Program-made: the position numbers and the translations under genes
Source: Streptomyces sp. SCL15-4
Lineage (GTDB): Bacteria; Actinomycetota; Actinomycetes; Streptomycetales; Streptomycetaceae
DNA: 64,000 nt
NCBI RefSeq assembly: GCF_033366695.1
Contig: NZ_JAOBTQ010000001.1
Span: 1,798,001 to 1,862,000, forward strand
Direction: 5' to 3'
Shown here: piece after piece, positions 16,445 through 25,273 of the stretch
How positions within the stretch are numbered: the stretch's first letter is position 1
How the letters are laid out: the number at the start of each line of letters is the position of its first letter
The notes under the pieces: model-generated
The model's input: only the letters and a program-made list of their open reading frames with translations
Database searches by the model: none
Told to the model about the DNA's origin: nothing

Positions 16445-17270
16445 ACTGCTCCTCCACGGCGGCGGAGGCGATCGTGGTGACCGCCTTGAACGTCCTGATG
16501 CCCTCGTACATCGTGGCGCTGGTGTACGCCACCTTCCGCTCGCCGGCCCGCGCCACGCCGGGGACGACGGTGGCGGCCTGGGCGAGGTGCTCGGCGTCGA
16601 ACTCGACGGCCACCGTGAACGGCCCGTCGCCGAGCGGCTGGTGACGGACCGCCAGCGAGGCAGCCTCCTTGGCCGCGGCCCGGATGCCGGCGGCGGTCCG
16701 GGCCGGGGTCCGGCACACGGCCGCGTACCGCGAGACATGGTCCTTGACGGCCACCTTCCGTGCCTCGGGGGCGTAGCCGAGGGCGTCCTCGCAGGCCACG
16801 TCGTCGCCGGTGACGAGGACGACCGGGACGCCGTACTCGGCGACGACACGGGCGTTGAGCAGACCCTCGCTGGCGCGGACGCCGTTCAGCCACACTCCGG
16901 TGATCTGGTTGGCGAGGTAGGTGTGGGCGAGGACGCCCCCCATGCCGGCGCCGGCGTGGTAGCCGACGAAGGCGATGCCGTCGACGTCGCCGTGCTGGAC
17001 GCCCTCGACCATCGACAGCGCCTTGTGCCGGCCGGTGAGCATCTCCACCCGCTCGTCGAGCCGTTCCAGCAGCAGGTTGCGCATGGTCCAGTGGGCCTCG
17101 TTCACCAGCACCTCGTGAGCGCCGCCGTCGAAGAATCCCTCGGCGGCGGCGTTCACGTCCGAGGTGAACATCGCCCGGCACCGCTCCCACTGCGGCGTCC
17201 CCGGCAGCACGTCGGCGGGCCAGGTGACCCCGGTGGCGCCCTCCATGTCGGCGCTGATGAGGATCTTCAT
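16437..17270 (-). CDS. dppA: M55 D-aminopeptidase (DppA-like)
   Basis: 277 residues beginning MKILISADMEGATGV. The metal ligands of the DppA family fit by position: Asp8, Glu10, His60 (NEAHWTM), His105 (GYHAG) and Glu135 (RASEG). Known for the family: a cytoplasmic zinc enzyme, decameric in Bacillus, that frees D-amino acids such as D-Ala from peptides. It is the first gene of the four-peptidase operon (M55-M20-S9-S66). A promoter should lie in 17271-17420, where none is obvious. Confidence 0.9.
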   Translation of the reverse strand: MKILISADMEGATGVTWPADVLPGTPQWERCRAMFTSDVNAAAEGFFDGGAHEVLVNEAHWTMRNLLLERLDERVEMLTGRHKALSMVEGVQHGDVDGIAFVGYHAGAGMGGVLAHTYLANQITGVWLNGVRASEGLLNARVVAEYGVPVVLVTGDDVACEDALGYAPEARKVAVKDHVSRYAAVCRTPARTAAGIRAAAKEAASLAVRHQPLGDGPFTVAVEFDAEHLAQAATVVPGVARAGERKVAYTSATMYEGIRTFKAVTTIASAAVEEQYG

Positions 17271-17422
17271 GCCGTGTCACGTTACGCGCCGTGCAGCCCC
17301 CTGGCCACGACCCCGGCGAAGGACGCGAACCCGATGTCGGCACCGCCCCGGCCCCTTCCGAACCGCCCCCGACGCGCCACCGCGGACCGTCGGCGACCGA
17401 TCCCGCCCCGGCCGGAGTGCGG

Positions 17423-18142
17423 TCAGGACCGGGCGAGGACGAACCAGCGGGCCGGGAGGTCGATGCGGGTGCCGTCGGCGAGGTACTCGGTCTGCGGCAG
17501 GGCGGTCGCGCCGTCGGCCAGTACGGTGAGGCCGGCCTCGGCGAGCAGGCGCGGGATCTCGTCGTCGGGGGCGGCGGCGGGCTTGAGCCCGTGGTGGAAG
17601 ACGCGGCGCAGCTTGGGCGGCGGGCCGGCCGGTCCGGCGGCGGCGCGGCTGAGGACGTCCCGGGAGCCGGAGGTCAGCTCGACCACGAAGGCGCGGCCCT
17701 CGGTGCCGATGATCTCGGCGACGGCGGCGGCGACCGCCGGGCGCGCGGCCGGTTCGCTCTGGTGGATGACGGCCCGCATGTAGACGTGGCTGTCGCCGAG
17801 CCGCCGGTGCAGGGCGCGGACGGCGTCGGTGTCGGTCAGGTCGAGCTGCCGGAACTCGACGGGCGCGTCGCCCGCGGCGCGGCGGGCGTGCTCGACGGCC
17901 GCGTGCGAGAGGTCGACGCCGACGGCGCGGGCGAACCGGGTGGCCAGGTAGCGGGTCTGCGTGCCGTTGCCGCAGCCGAGGTCGACGATCGTCCGGTCCG
18001 GGTCGGCATGGAGCAACAGCAGGTCGCTGTGCGGCGCGGCGCTCAGCGAGGGATCGGAGTCCCATATCGCCTCCCCACGGACGTCGGAGGTCTCGCTCCA
18101 GTAGCTCTCCCACGCGTCGCGATAGGTGTCCGAGATGTTCAT
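17423..18142 (-). CDS. SAM-dependent methyltransferase, class I
   Basis: 239 residues from the ATG at 18142. Motif I is IVDLGCGNGTQTRYLA (about residues 48-63), followed by AVGVDLSHAAVEHARR and VEFRQLDLTD. The rest has VYMRAVIHQSEP and FVVELTSGSRD, typical of Methyltransf_25-type enzymes. The substrate is not inferable. It is a separate unit, 99 bases downstream of the phosphatase gene on the same strand and 152 bases upstream of the peptidase operon. Confidence 0.84.
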   Translation of the reverse strand: MNISDTYRDAWESYWSETSDVRGEAIWDSDPSLSAAPHSDLLLLHADPDRTIVDLGCGNGTQTRYLATRFARAVGVDLSHAAVEHARRAAGDAPVEFRQLDLTDTDAVRALHRRLGDSHVYMRAVIHQSEPAARPAVAAAVAEIIGTEGRAFVVELTSGSRDVLSRAAAGPAGPPPKLRRVFHHGLKPAAAPDDEIPRLLAEAGLTVLADGATALPQTEYLADGTRIDLPARWFVLARS

Positions 18143-18241
18143 GCGGTCTCCCCACGGGTCGGTTCCGTGATCGGGATATCGCGGCGGACCGGCGCGGGGC
18201 AAGGGGCGCGCGGCCACCTTGTGGGAGGGACGCGCGGCGGG

Positions 18242-20713
18242 TCAGCCGCCGGCGGTGAGGGTCTGTTCGAACCACACGGTCTTGCGGTGCCCGGTGGCGC
18301 TGGCGCCCCACTCCCGGGCGAGCCGGCTGACCACGCGCAGACCGCGGCCGGTCTCGTCGTCGCCGCCGGTGCTCAGCAGGACGGGCAGGGCGGGTTCGTC
18401 GTCGGTGACCTCGAACAGCAGCGCGTCGGTGCGCACGATCCGCAGGCCGATCCGGTCGCTCCCGGCGTGCAGGACGGCGTTGGTGACGACCTCGCTGACC
18501 AGCAGTTCGGCCGTCTCCACCGCCTGCGGCAGGCCCCAGGCCCGCAGCTGTTCGCGCACCAGCCGGCGGGCCCGGGCCACCTCGCGCGGCGCGGCGTCGA
18601 GCCGCCACTCGGCGACATGGTCGTCGGCGATGCCGTTGAGACGCGCCATGAGCAGGGCGACGTCGTCCTTGCGTCCGCCACCGGTGTTCAGCGCCCGGAT
18701 GATGGTGTCGCAGGCGTCGTCCATCGAGGCCGCGGGATGGGCGGCGGACTCGCAGAGCGCGGCCAGGCCCTCGCCGATGTCGGAGCCGCGCACCTCGACC
18801 AGGCCGTCGGTGCACAGCACCAGCCGGTCGCCGGGGGCGACCCTGACCCGGACGGCCTCGAACGGGACGCCGCCGACGCCGATCGGGGCTCCGGTGGGCA
18901 GTTCGAGCAGTTGGCTGCCGCCGTCCTCGGCGCGCACCAGCACGGGCGGGATGTGACCGGCGTTGGCGAGGGTCAGCTCGCCGCGGATCGGGTCGTAGAC
19001 CGCGTACAGGCAGGTGGCGAGGTAGGTGTCGCCGAGCCGGCGGGCCAGGTCGTCCAGATTGCGCAGGAGCTGGGCGGGCGGGGTCTCCATGGCGGCCATG
19101 GTCTGCACGGCGGTGCGCAACTGGCCCATCATCGCGGCCGAGTTCAGTCCGTGGCCCATGACGTCGCCGACCACGAGGGCGGTGCGGGAGCCGGGCAGTT
19201 TGATGGTGTCGAACCAGTCGCCGCCGATCCGGCCGAGCCGGGTCCCGGGCAGATAGCGGGTGGCGATGTCGCAGCCGGCCATCCGCGGGGTGATCTGCGG
19301 CAGCATGCTGTCCTGGAGGGTGTCGGCGACGTTCTCCTGGTACGTGTACATGCGGGCGTTGTCGAGCACGAGGCCCGCGCGGGCGGCGAGTTCGGCGCCG
19401 GTGGTGCGGTCCATGTCGTCGAACTGCGGCCGGTCGGGGCGGCGCATCAGCACCATGAAGCCGAGGACGACGTTGCGCGCCTTGAGCGGGACGATCAGCA
19501 GGGACCGGCCGCCGATGAGGGGCCTGAGGTCGCGCTTCTCGAACTCGCCGGAGATCCGCTCGGACAGCTCGTCGGTGACCCGCGGGACGAGGACGGGCTC
19601 GCCGGTGACCATGCACCGGTAGAACGGGGTGTGCTCGGGGAAGGCGAAGGCCTCGCCGACCGGCACGGTGTCGTCCCAGCGGCCGGGCTCGTCGTTGTGC
19701 TCGACCCAGACGCGGAACATCACGGTGCTGGCGTCCGGCGGGCCGTCCGGGAAGCCCTCGCCGGCCAGCACGGCGGCGCGCAGATGGGTGCCGGCGAAGT
19801 CCGCGAACCGGGGCACGGCGGCGCTGGTGACCTCGCGGATGGTCTCGCCGAGGTCCAGGGAGGAGCCGATGCGGGAGCTGACCTCGTTCAGGAACTCCAG
19901 CCGCTCGCGGACCGCGGCGTACTCCAGGTCCTGCTCGGCGCCGGCCGGCACGGCGGCGGCCACGGCCCGGTTGCGCGGCGCGACGGCCGCGGTGTCCGGG
20001 AGGGTCTCGGCGCGGGTGCGGCCGGGGCGGCGGGGCACGCCCCAGTACGGGGTCACGGGCACCCGTTCGTACCGACTGAACTCGAGGATCGGATAGCCGA
20101 GTTCGAGGACCTGGGAGACGATACGGGCGCTGAGGCCCGGGCCCATGTTGGGCAGGATGTCGGGCAGCCGCCGTTCGAGGTCCTCGGAGGCGGGCAGTTC
20201 GGTGTGGCGGGCGAAGCCGGGCGCGATGCGTTCGGCGGTCTCGTCGTCGTGGCCGCGTTCGGCGCACAGCCGGGTGGCGTCGGCGGCGAGCACCAGCAGC
20301 CGGGAGGTGCCCGGGCCGACCAGCGGGTAGGCCCACCACAGCACGTCGATCCGGTCCTCGGCGGCGGGCCCCTGCCGGTGCGGGCCGAGCCGGACGCGGC
20401 CGGCCCTGGCGAAGCCGTGCTGCCCGTCGAGCGCGGCCTCCAGGTCGGGGCCGGTGCCGCCGGGCGCCGTGAGCGGGTCGGGGGCCGGGGCGTCCAGGTC
20501 GTCGGGGAGGGTGCCGGAGACGGGCAGCAGATCGGCCGCGGGCCGGCCGACGGCCTCCTCCCGGTGGACGCCGAACAGGCGCCGTGCACCGCTGCTCCAG
20601 TGGGACACCAGGCCGGCGCGGTCGACGACGACCACGGCCAGCGGGACCCGGCCCGCCGCGGTGTCGCCGTCGTCTCGCCCGGCAGGCGCGTCCCGCTCGC
20701 TGCCACGGTCCAT
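18242..20713 (-). CDS. SpoIIE-type PP2C phosphatase with PAS, GAF and anti-sigma kinase-like domains
   Basis: 823 residues. A PAS-like sensor opens the protein (PLAVVVVDRAGLVSHWSSGARRLF, about 24-130). A GAF domain spans about 245-420 (FYRCMVTGEPVLVPRV, SLLIVPLKARNVVLGFMVL). A PP2C/SpoIIE phosphatase covers about 430-660 (LGRIGGDWFDTIKL, LVVGDVMGHGLNSAAMMGQ, GDRLVLCTDGLVEVR). A HATPase_c domain ends it (LLVSEVVTNAVLHAG, ETGRGLRVVSRLAREWG). Known for the family: dephosphorylation of anti-anti-sigma proteins, with the ATPase part resembling RsbW/SpoIIAB kinases. It may therefore both add and remove phosphate in a partner-switch. No transmembrane segments are seen. The start is ATG 20713. Confidence 0.92.
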   Translation of the reverse strand: MDRGSERDAPAGRDDGDTAAGRVPLAVVVVDRAGLVSHWSSGARRLFGVHREEAVGRPAADLLPVSGTLPDDLDAPAPDPLTAPGGTGPDLEAALDGQHGFARAGRVRLGPHRQGPAAEDRIDVLWWAYPLVGPGTSRLLVLAADATRLCAERGHDDETAERIAPGFARHTELPASEDLERRLPDILPNMGPGLSARIVSQVLELGYPILEFSRYERVPVTPYWGVPRRPGRTRAETLPDTAAVAPRNRAVAAAVPAGAEQDLEYAAVRERLEFLNEVSSRIGSSLDLGETIREVTSAAVPRFADFAGTHLRAAVLAGEGFPDGPPDASTVMFRVWVEHNDEPGRWDDTVPVGEAFAFPEHTPFYRCMVTGEPVLVPRVTDELSERISGEFEKRDLRPLIGGRSLLIVPLKARNVVLGFMVLMRRPDRPQFDDMDRTTGAELAARAGLVLDNARMYTYQENVADTLQDSMLPQITPRMAGCDIATRYLPGTRLGRIGGDWFDTIKLPGSRTALVVGDVMGHGLNSAAMMGQLRTAVQTMAAMETPPAQLLRNLDDLARRLGDTYLATCLYAVYDPIRGELTLANAGHIPPVLVRAEDGGSQLLELPTGAPIGVGGVPFEAVRVRVAPGDRLVLCTDGLVEVRGSDIGEGLAALCESAAHPAASMDDACDTIIRALNTGGGRKDDVALLMARLNGIADDHVAEWRLDAAPREVARARRLVREQLRAWGLPQAVETAELLVSEVVTNAVLHAGSDRIGLRIVRTDALLFEVTDDEPALPVLLSTGGDDETGRGLRVVSRLAREWGASATGHRKTVWFEQTLTAGG

Positions 20714-20868
20714 GGCCCAGGCCCTTTCTCCCCACGGCTGTCCGCAAAACGATCTGTGCCGCCCGCCACTACGGTAAGGCGGCGGCCGGTCGCGATGTGT
20801 GGCAATCCTGGAATTGGGTGCACCGGATGCACCGGCGCACGGCCCGGCGCGCTGCGTGCGCCCCCCGG

Positions 20869-23268
20869 TCAGTCCTCGTGCCCCAACTGGAGGTCGCGTT
20901 CCGTGCGTCCGCCCCCCGCGACCTGGAGCACCGTGGCGACCGGCGGGTAACCCGCGGCGATGACGGTGTACTCGCCGGAGGAGAGGTCCACGAACCGGAA
21001 GGTTCCGTCGGCTCCGGTGGTGAGGGTGTCGACCACGTTGCCCGCGGCGTCCAGCAGGGTCACCCGGGCCTCCTCCACGGGGCGTCCGCCGCCGGCCCGG
21101 ACGGTGCCCTTCAGGACGGCGCCGCCCGCGAGTTCGATGTCCTGCCGGGTCTCCCGGGAGGCCTGCACGGTGACCGGCACCGCGGCGGGCCGGAAGGCGG
21201 GGGCGCTGGCGGCGAGGGTGTACTCGCCGGCCACCAGCTCGGTGATGACGTAGCCGCCCTCGCGTCCGCTGCGGGTGGTGGCGACGACCTCGCCGTGCAC
21301 GTTGGTGAGGGTGACGGTGGCGTCGCGGACGGGGCTGCCGTCGGCGGTGAGCACGCTGCCGGCCAGGCGTCCGGCGCCGCCGAGGACGACGTCGAGTTCG
21401 ACGGGGCGTTCGCCGACGGTGACGGAGACGGCCTGCGGCTGGTGTCCGCCGGCGGCGGCGATCAGCACGTAGGAGCCGGAGCCGGGCGTGCTGAGCGCGT
21501 ACCGTCCGTCCTCGCCGCTGGCGCCCCGGCCGACCTGCTGCCCGGCGACGTCGATGAGGGTGAGCGCCGCGCGGGGCACCACGGTGCCGTCGGGGTGCTG
21601 GACCGTGCCGCACACGGGGATGCCGGCCGGGTACGGCGAACGGGCGTGCGGGAGCGGGACGGTCACCGGCGCGGTCTCCTGGCCGAGGGCGGGGGCGTTG
21701 TGGGACACCAGCGGTTTCTCCTTGAGGAAGAAGGCGATGAGCAGGCCGAGGACGAGCACCGGGACGAGGTAGAGGAAGATCCGGGGCATCGCGTCGGCGT
21801 AGGCGCGGATGTAGGCGTCGCGCAGGGCCGGGGGCAGCGCGTGGACGAGCTGCGGGGTGATCGAGTCGGCGGCGGGCAGTCCGGTGCGCGCGGGCAGCTC
21901 CGCGCGCAGCGAGGAGGTCAGCCGGTCGGCGAAGAGGGTGCCGAAGACGGCGGCGCCGACGCTGCCGCCGATCTGCCGGAAGTAGTTGTTGGCGCTGGTG
22001 GCGGTGCCGAGGTCGGCGGGGCGCACGGAGTTCTGCACGGCGAGGACGAGGACGGGCATGACCAGGCCGATGCCGGTGCCGAGGACGGCCATCCAGATGC
22101 TGTAGTGCAGCCGGGGGGTGTCGGTCTGGAGCCGGGACAGCAGCCACATGCCGACGACGGAGACGGCGCTGCCGAGCACGGGGAAGATCTTGTAGCGGCC
22201 GGTGCGGCTGATGAGCTGGCCGCCGACGAGGGAGGCGCCGACGATCCCGGCCATCATGGGCAGCATGAGCAGCCCGGACTCGGTGGCGCTGGCCCCGTCG
22301 ACCATCTGCAGGTAGGTCGGCAGATAGCTGGCGGCGCCGAACAGGGCGACGCCGATGACCAGGCCGACCAGGCCGCTGACGGTGAACACGGAGTCGCGGA
22401 ACAGCCGGAGCGGGATGAGGGGTTCGGCGGCGAGGTGCTCGGCGACGAGGAAGAGCACGGTGGTGACGAGGGCGCCGGCGCCGAGGAGGAGGACGGGCCG
22501 GGAGTCCCAGGCGTACTCGGTGCCGCCCCAGGTGGTGAGCAGCACCAGGCAGGTGGAGGCGGCGGCGAGCAGGATCGCGCCGGGCACGTCGAGCCGGGCC
22601 CGCACGGGCGGCCGGGGCAGTTTCAGCACGACGGTGACGACGGCGAAGGTGACCAGTCCGAAGGGGACGTTGACGTAGAAGCACCAGCGCCAGGAGAGGT
22701 GGTCGGTGAAGTAGCCGCCGAGCAGCGGGCCGGCGACGGAGGCGAGGCCGAAGGCGGCGCCGATCAGGCCCATGTACCGGCCGCGTTCCCGGGGCGGCAC
22801 GATGTCGGCGATGATGGCCTGCACGCCGATCATCAGGCCGCCCGCGCCGACGCCCTGGAGCGCGCGGTAGAGGACGAGCTGGTCCATGCTGCCGGCCCGG
22901 CCGGCGAGCGCGGAGCCGACGACGAAGACGGCGATGGCGAACTGGAAGACGCCCTTGCGGCCGACGAGGTCGCCGAGCTTGCCGTACAGCGGCAGGCCGA
23001 TGGTGGAGGTGAGCAGGTAGGCGGTGACGGCCCAGGACATCTTGTCCAGGCCGTGCAGTTCGCCGACGACCTTGGGCAGGGCGGTGGCGACGATCATCTG
23101 GTCCAGGGCGGCCAGCAGCAGCGCCAGCATCAGCCCGGAGAACACCAGCCGGACCCGGCGGGGCGTCAGCGGCACGGCGGGCGCGGGGGACGGCGGCGCG
23201 GTCGCGGTCTCCTCGCCGGCCGCCGGTGCCACGGCCGGCTCCTGCTGCGCCAGTGTCGTCCGGCCCAC
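20869..23268 (-). CDS. MFS drug exporter (DHA2 type) fused to carboxypeptidase-regulatory-like repeats
   Basis: 799 residues. Residues about 38-525 are a 14-helix EmrB/QacA-type transporter: [20 protein letters not shown] (helix 1, motif D1), [14 protein letters not shown] (motif A), [14 protein letters not shown] (motif B) and [16 protein letters not shown] (motif C). Residues about 550-799 hold three tandem beta-sandwich repeats of the CarboxypepD_reg kind ([60 protein letters not shown]), each ending in an EYT-type motif. The transporter part is expected to export drugs by proton antiport. The role of the added domains is unknown. A strong hairpin lies 19 bases upstream of the start. Confidence 0.9.
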   Translation of the reverse strand: MGRTTLAQQEPAVAPAAGEETATAPPSPAPAVPLTPRRVRLVFSGLMLALLLAALDQMIVATALPKVVGELHGLDKMSWAVTAYLLTSTIGLPLYGKLGDLVGRKGVFQFAIAVFVVGSALAGRAGSMDQLVLYRALQGVGAGGLMIGVQAIIADIVPPRERGRYMGLIGAAFGLASVAGPLLGGYFTDHLSWRWCFYVNVPFGLVTFAVVTVVLKLPRPPVRARLDVPGAILLAAASTCLVLLTTWGGTEYAWDSRPVLLLGAGALVTTVLFLVAEHLAAEPLIPLRLFRDSVFTVSGLVGLVIGVALFGAASYLPTYLQMVDGASATESGLLMLPMMAGIVGASLVGGQLISRTGRYKIFPVLGSAVSVVGMWLLSRLQTDTPRLHYSIWMAVLGTGIGLVMPVLVLAVQNSVRPADLGTATSANNYFRQIGGSVGAAVFGTLFADRLTSSLRAELPARTGLPAADSITPQLVHALPPALRDAYIRAYADAMPRIFLYLVPVLVLGLLIAFFLKEKPLVSHNAPALGQETAPVTVPLPHARSPYPAGIPVCGTVQHPDGTVVPRAALTLIDVAGQQVGRGASGEDGRYALSTPGSGSYVLIAAAGGHQPQAVSVTVGERPVELDVVLGGAGRLAGSVLTADGSPVRDATVTLTNVHGEVVATTRSGREGGYVITELVAGEYTLAASAPAFRPAAVPVTVQASRETRQDIELAGGAVLKGTVRAGGGRPVEEARVTLLDAAGNVVDTLTTGADGTFRFVDLSSGEYTVIAAGYPPVATVLQVAGGGRTERDLQLGHED

Positions 23269-23286
23269 GGACCGCTCCCCTCGTCA

Positions 23287-23313
23287 CGCCTCACGCGTTT
23301 CCCGCGTGAGGCG
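23287..23313 (-). promoter_or_regulatory. Perfect 11-bp inverted repeat ahead of the MFS gene
   Basis: CGCCTCACGCG, a 5-base TTTCC spacer, and its exact complement. It lies 19 bases before the exporter start codon. Position and symmetry suit either a repressor operator, as is common for drug-exporter genes, or a stable hairpin in the 5' untranslated RNA. No T-run follows on either strand, which argues against a terminator. No regulator gene is adjacent. Confidence 0.5.
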
Positions 23314-23429
23314 ACAACGGGGCCCGGTTGCCCGGGGTTACGGCACCGTCCGGCCGGCGAGGGAGATCCACTCGAACCGGTGAAAGAGTCAACCGCAGGT
23401 CAACGTCCTTGTACCGTCGGGCAGTTGGT

Positions 23430-23873
23430 CTACTTCTCGACCTCGGCGGCGAGGTTGGCGAGCAGGGCGTCGTAGATCCGGCCGAGGCCCTTGGGAGCGA
23501 AGGTGCGCTCGAAGAAGCCGCCGATGCCGCCGGCGCCCTGCCAGGTGGTGGTGACGACCACGCGGGAGCGGCCCTCGCCGGCCGGGGTGACGCGCCAGGT
23601 GGTGACCATGGAGGAGTTGCGGTCCTTCTCGACCAGCTCGCCGTCGGTGGGCTCGCTCACCTCGAGCAGGCAGTCGCGCACCCGCTTGCTGGTGGCCTGG
23701 AGCTTCCAGTGGACGAGGGTGCCCTCGCCGTCACCGCCCTCGCGCACCTCGTACTCGCTGAACTGCTCGGGCAGCAGCCGCTGCCGGGTGCCGCGGTAGT
23801 CGGCGAGCGCGTCGAACACCTTCTCCGCGTCCGCCGCGACGACCCGCTCCGTAGTGGCTTCGACCTGCGCCAT
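23430..23873 (-). CDS. SRPBCC family protein
   Basis: 147 residues from ATG 23873. The START/SRPBCC fold is seen from TTERVVAADAEKVFDALADYR, then FSEYEVREGGDGEGTLVHWKL and a final long helix (RIYDALLANLAAEVEK). Known for the fold: a deep hydrophobic pocket that binds lipids or polyketides or supports cyclisation. Nothing indicates the ligand. It is divergent from the radical-SAM gene; the 146-base gap contains the LexA box. Confidence 0.85.
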   Translation of the reverse strand: MAQVEATTERVVAADAEKVFDALADYRGTRQRLLPEQFSEYEVREGGDGEGTLVHWKLQATSKRVRDCLLEVSEPTDGELVEKDRNSSMVTTWRVTPAGEGRSRVVVTTTWQGAGGIGGFFERTFAPKGLGRIYDALLANLAAEVEK

Positions 23874-23975
23874 TGCGTTCCTCCAGGACCTGTCTTCCAA
23901 GGACTGGGGCAAGCCAACCACCCCGGCGCCCGGCCCCCCAAATCGGGGTCCGGATCGGGGTCCGCACGATCATGG

Positions 23976-23987
23976 GAACAGATGTTC
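23976..23987 (+). promoter_or_regulatory. LexA (SOS) box
   Basis: GAACAGATGTTC matches the actinobacterial LexA core GAAC-N4-GTTC exactly. It ends next to TATTCT (23988-23993), a possible -10 element, and 32 bases before the radical-SAM start codon, where a bound repressor would block transcription. Known: in mycobacteria the Rv2578c-type radical-SAM gene is among the LexA-controlled genes as I recall it, which supports function here. Confidence 0.7.
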
Positions 23988-24019
23988 TATTCTGTGGCCA
24001 GTGCTACCGAGGAGGCGTC

Positions 24020-25063
24020 ATGCGCTGGGACAACCTCACCGACGACAGCGACCACGGCCGGGCCGCCGATGCCGCGCTGTTCGGCGCGGACGCCGTCACG
24101 ACCCGTACGTTCGACGCGCCCGGGTTCCGCGGGATCACCTTCCACGAGGTGCGGGCGCGCTCGGTGCTCAACCGGGTGCCGGGTGCCTCGCGCATGCCGT
24201 TCGAGTGGACGGTCAATCCCTACCGGGGCTGCTCGCACGCGTGCGTGTACTGCTTCGCCCGCGCCACCCACGGCTATCTGGACCTGGACACGGGCATCGG
24301 CTTCGACACCCAGATCGTGGTCAAGGTCAACGCCCCGGAGGTGCTGCGCCGCCAGCTCGGCTCGGCCCGCTGGCGGGGCGAGCACGTGGCGATGGGCACG
24401 AACGTCGACTGCTACCAGCGCGCCGAGGGCCGCTACCGGCTGATGCCGGGCATCATCTCCGCGCTCACCGACCACGCGAACCCGTTCTCGATCCTCACCA
24501 AGGGCACCCTGATCCTGCGCGACCTGCCGCTGCTGGTCCGCGCGGCGGAGGTGACGGACGTGGGCGTCTCGGTCTCCGTCGGCTTCCTGGACGGCGAGCT
24601 GTGGCGCACGGTGGAGCCCGGCACGCCCGCGCCCGAGCGCCGGCTGGAGGTCGTGCGCGCCTTCGCGGAGCACGGCATCGGCTGCGGGGTGCTGATGGCG
24701 CCGGTGATCCCGTTCCTGAGCGACGACCCGGAGCGGCTGCGGGAGACCGTGCGGGCGATCGCGGCGGCCGGGGCCGTCTCCGTCACCCCGCTGGTGCTGC
24801 ATCTGCGCCCGGGAGCGCGGGAGTGGTTCACGGCCTGGCTCGGGCGCCACCACCCGCACCTGGTGCCGCGGTACGAGCGGCTGTACGCGGAGGGCGCCTA
24901 CGCGCCGAGGTGGTACCAGCGCCGGATCACCCGTCAGGTGCACGAGCTGGCCGAGGAGTACGGCATCGGGCCGGCGCGCTCCGGGCAGTCCCGCCGGATC
25001 CGCCCGGCCGTACCGGCGCCGGCCCCCGCCCCGGCGGATCCGGTCCAGCTCAGCCTGATGTGA
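24020..25063 (+). CDS. Rv2578c-family radical SAM protein
   Basis: 347 residues from ATG 24020 with a GAGGAGG ribosome site. The 4Fe-4S cluster motif is Cys71-x3-Cys75-x2-Cys78 in RGCSHACVYCFAR. NPYRGCSHACVYCFARATH is the block typical of the Rv2578c and SplB-like group; GTNVDCYQRAEGRYRLMPG and ILTKGTLILRDLPLL follow. Known for the superfamily: reductive cleavage of SAM to start radical chemistry. The SplB resemblance and the LexA box suggest work on damaged nucleic acid, but no substrate is known. The C-terminal 30 residues are Pro/Ala-rich. Confidence 0.87.
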   Translation: MRWDNLTDDSDHGRAADAALFGADAVTTRTFDAPGFRGITFHEVRARSVLNRVPGASRMPFEWTVNPYRGCSHACVYCFARATHGYLDLDTGIGFDTQIVVKVNAPEVLRRQLGSARWRGEHVAMGTNVDCYQRAEGRYRLMPGIISALTDHANPFSILTKGTLILRDLPLLVRAAEVTDVGVSVSVGFLDGELWRTVEPGTPAPERRLEVVRAFAEHGIGCGVLMAPVIPFLSDDPERLRETVRAIAAAGAVSVTPLVLHLRPGAREWFTAWLGRHHPHLVPRYERLYAEGAYAPRWYQRRITRQVHELAEEYGIGPARSGQSRRIRPAVPAPAPAPADPVQLSLM

Positions 25064-25273
25064 GGCCGGAGGCGAAACCTGCGGCGAGGCTCGCGGCGAG
25101 GCCGGTCGCGACGCCCGAGGGGCGGTCCGGGACGAGCGGGCTCCGGGCGGTTGGGGGCATCCCGCGGCCCGATCGGGTCAAGTATCGCGAAGACGGGTTC
25201 TCCGGGACGCCGGCTCCGGGACGATCCGGGCGGAACCGTGCCCCGCGGTTCCCCGCGTCCCCGGAGGACCCGT

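Noticed and set aside
18242..23287. A single minus-strand frame of about 1680 codons
   Set aside because: Only the part after the ATG at 20713 is a real protein (the phosphatase). The rest is an Arg/Pro-rich shadow of the MFS gene in another frame.
23340..23420. PhoP-box-like direct repeat (GTTGACC then GTTGACT, 11 bases apart) upstream of the MFS gene
   Set aside because: The consensus needs GTTCAC; both copies have G at the fourth base and no third unit is convincing.
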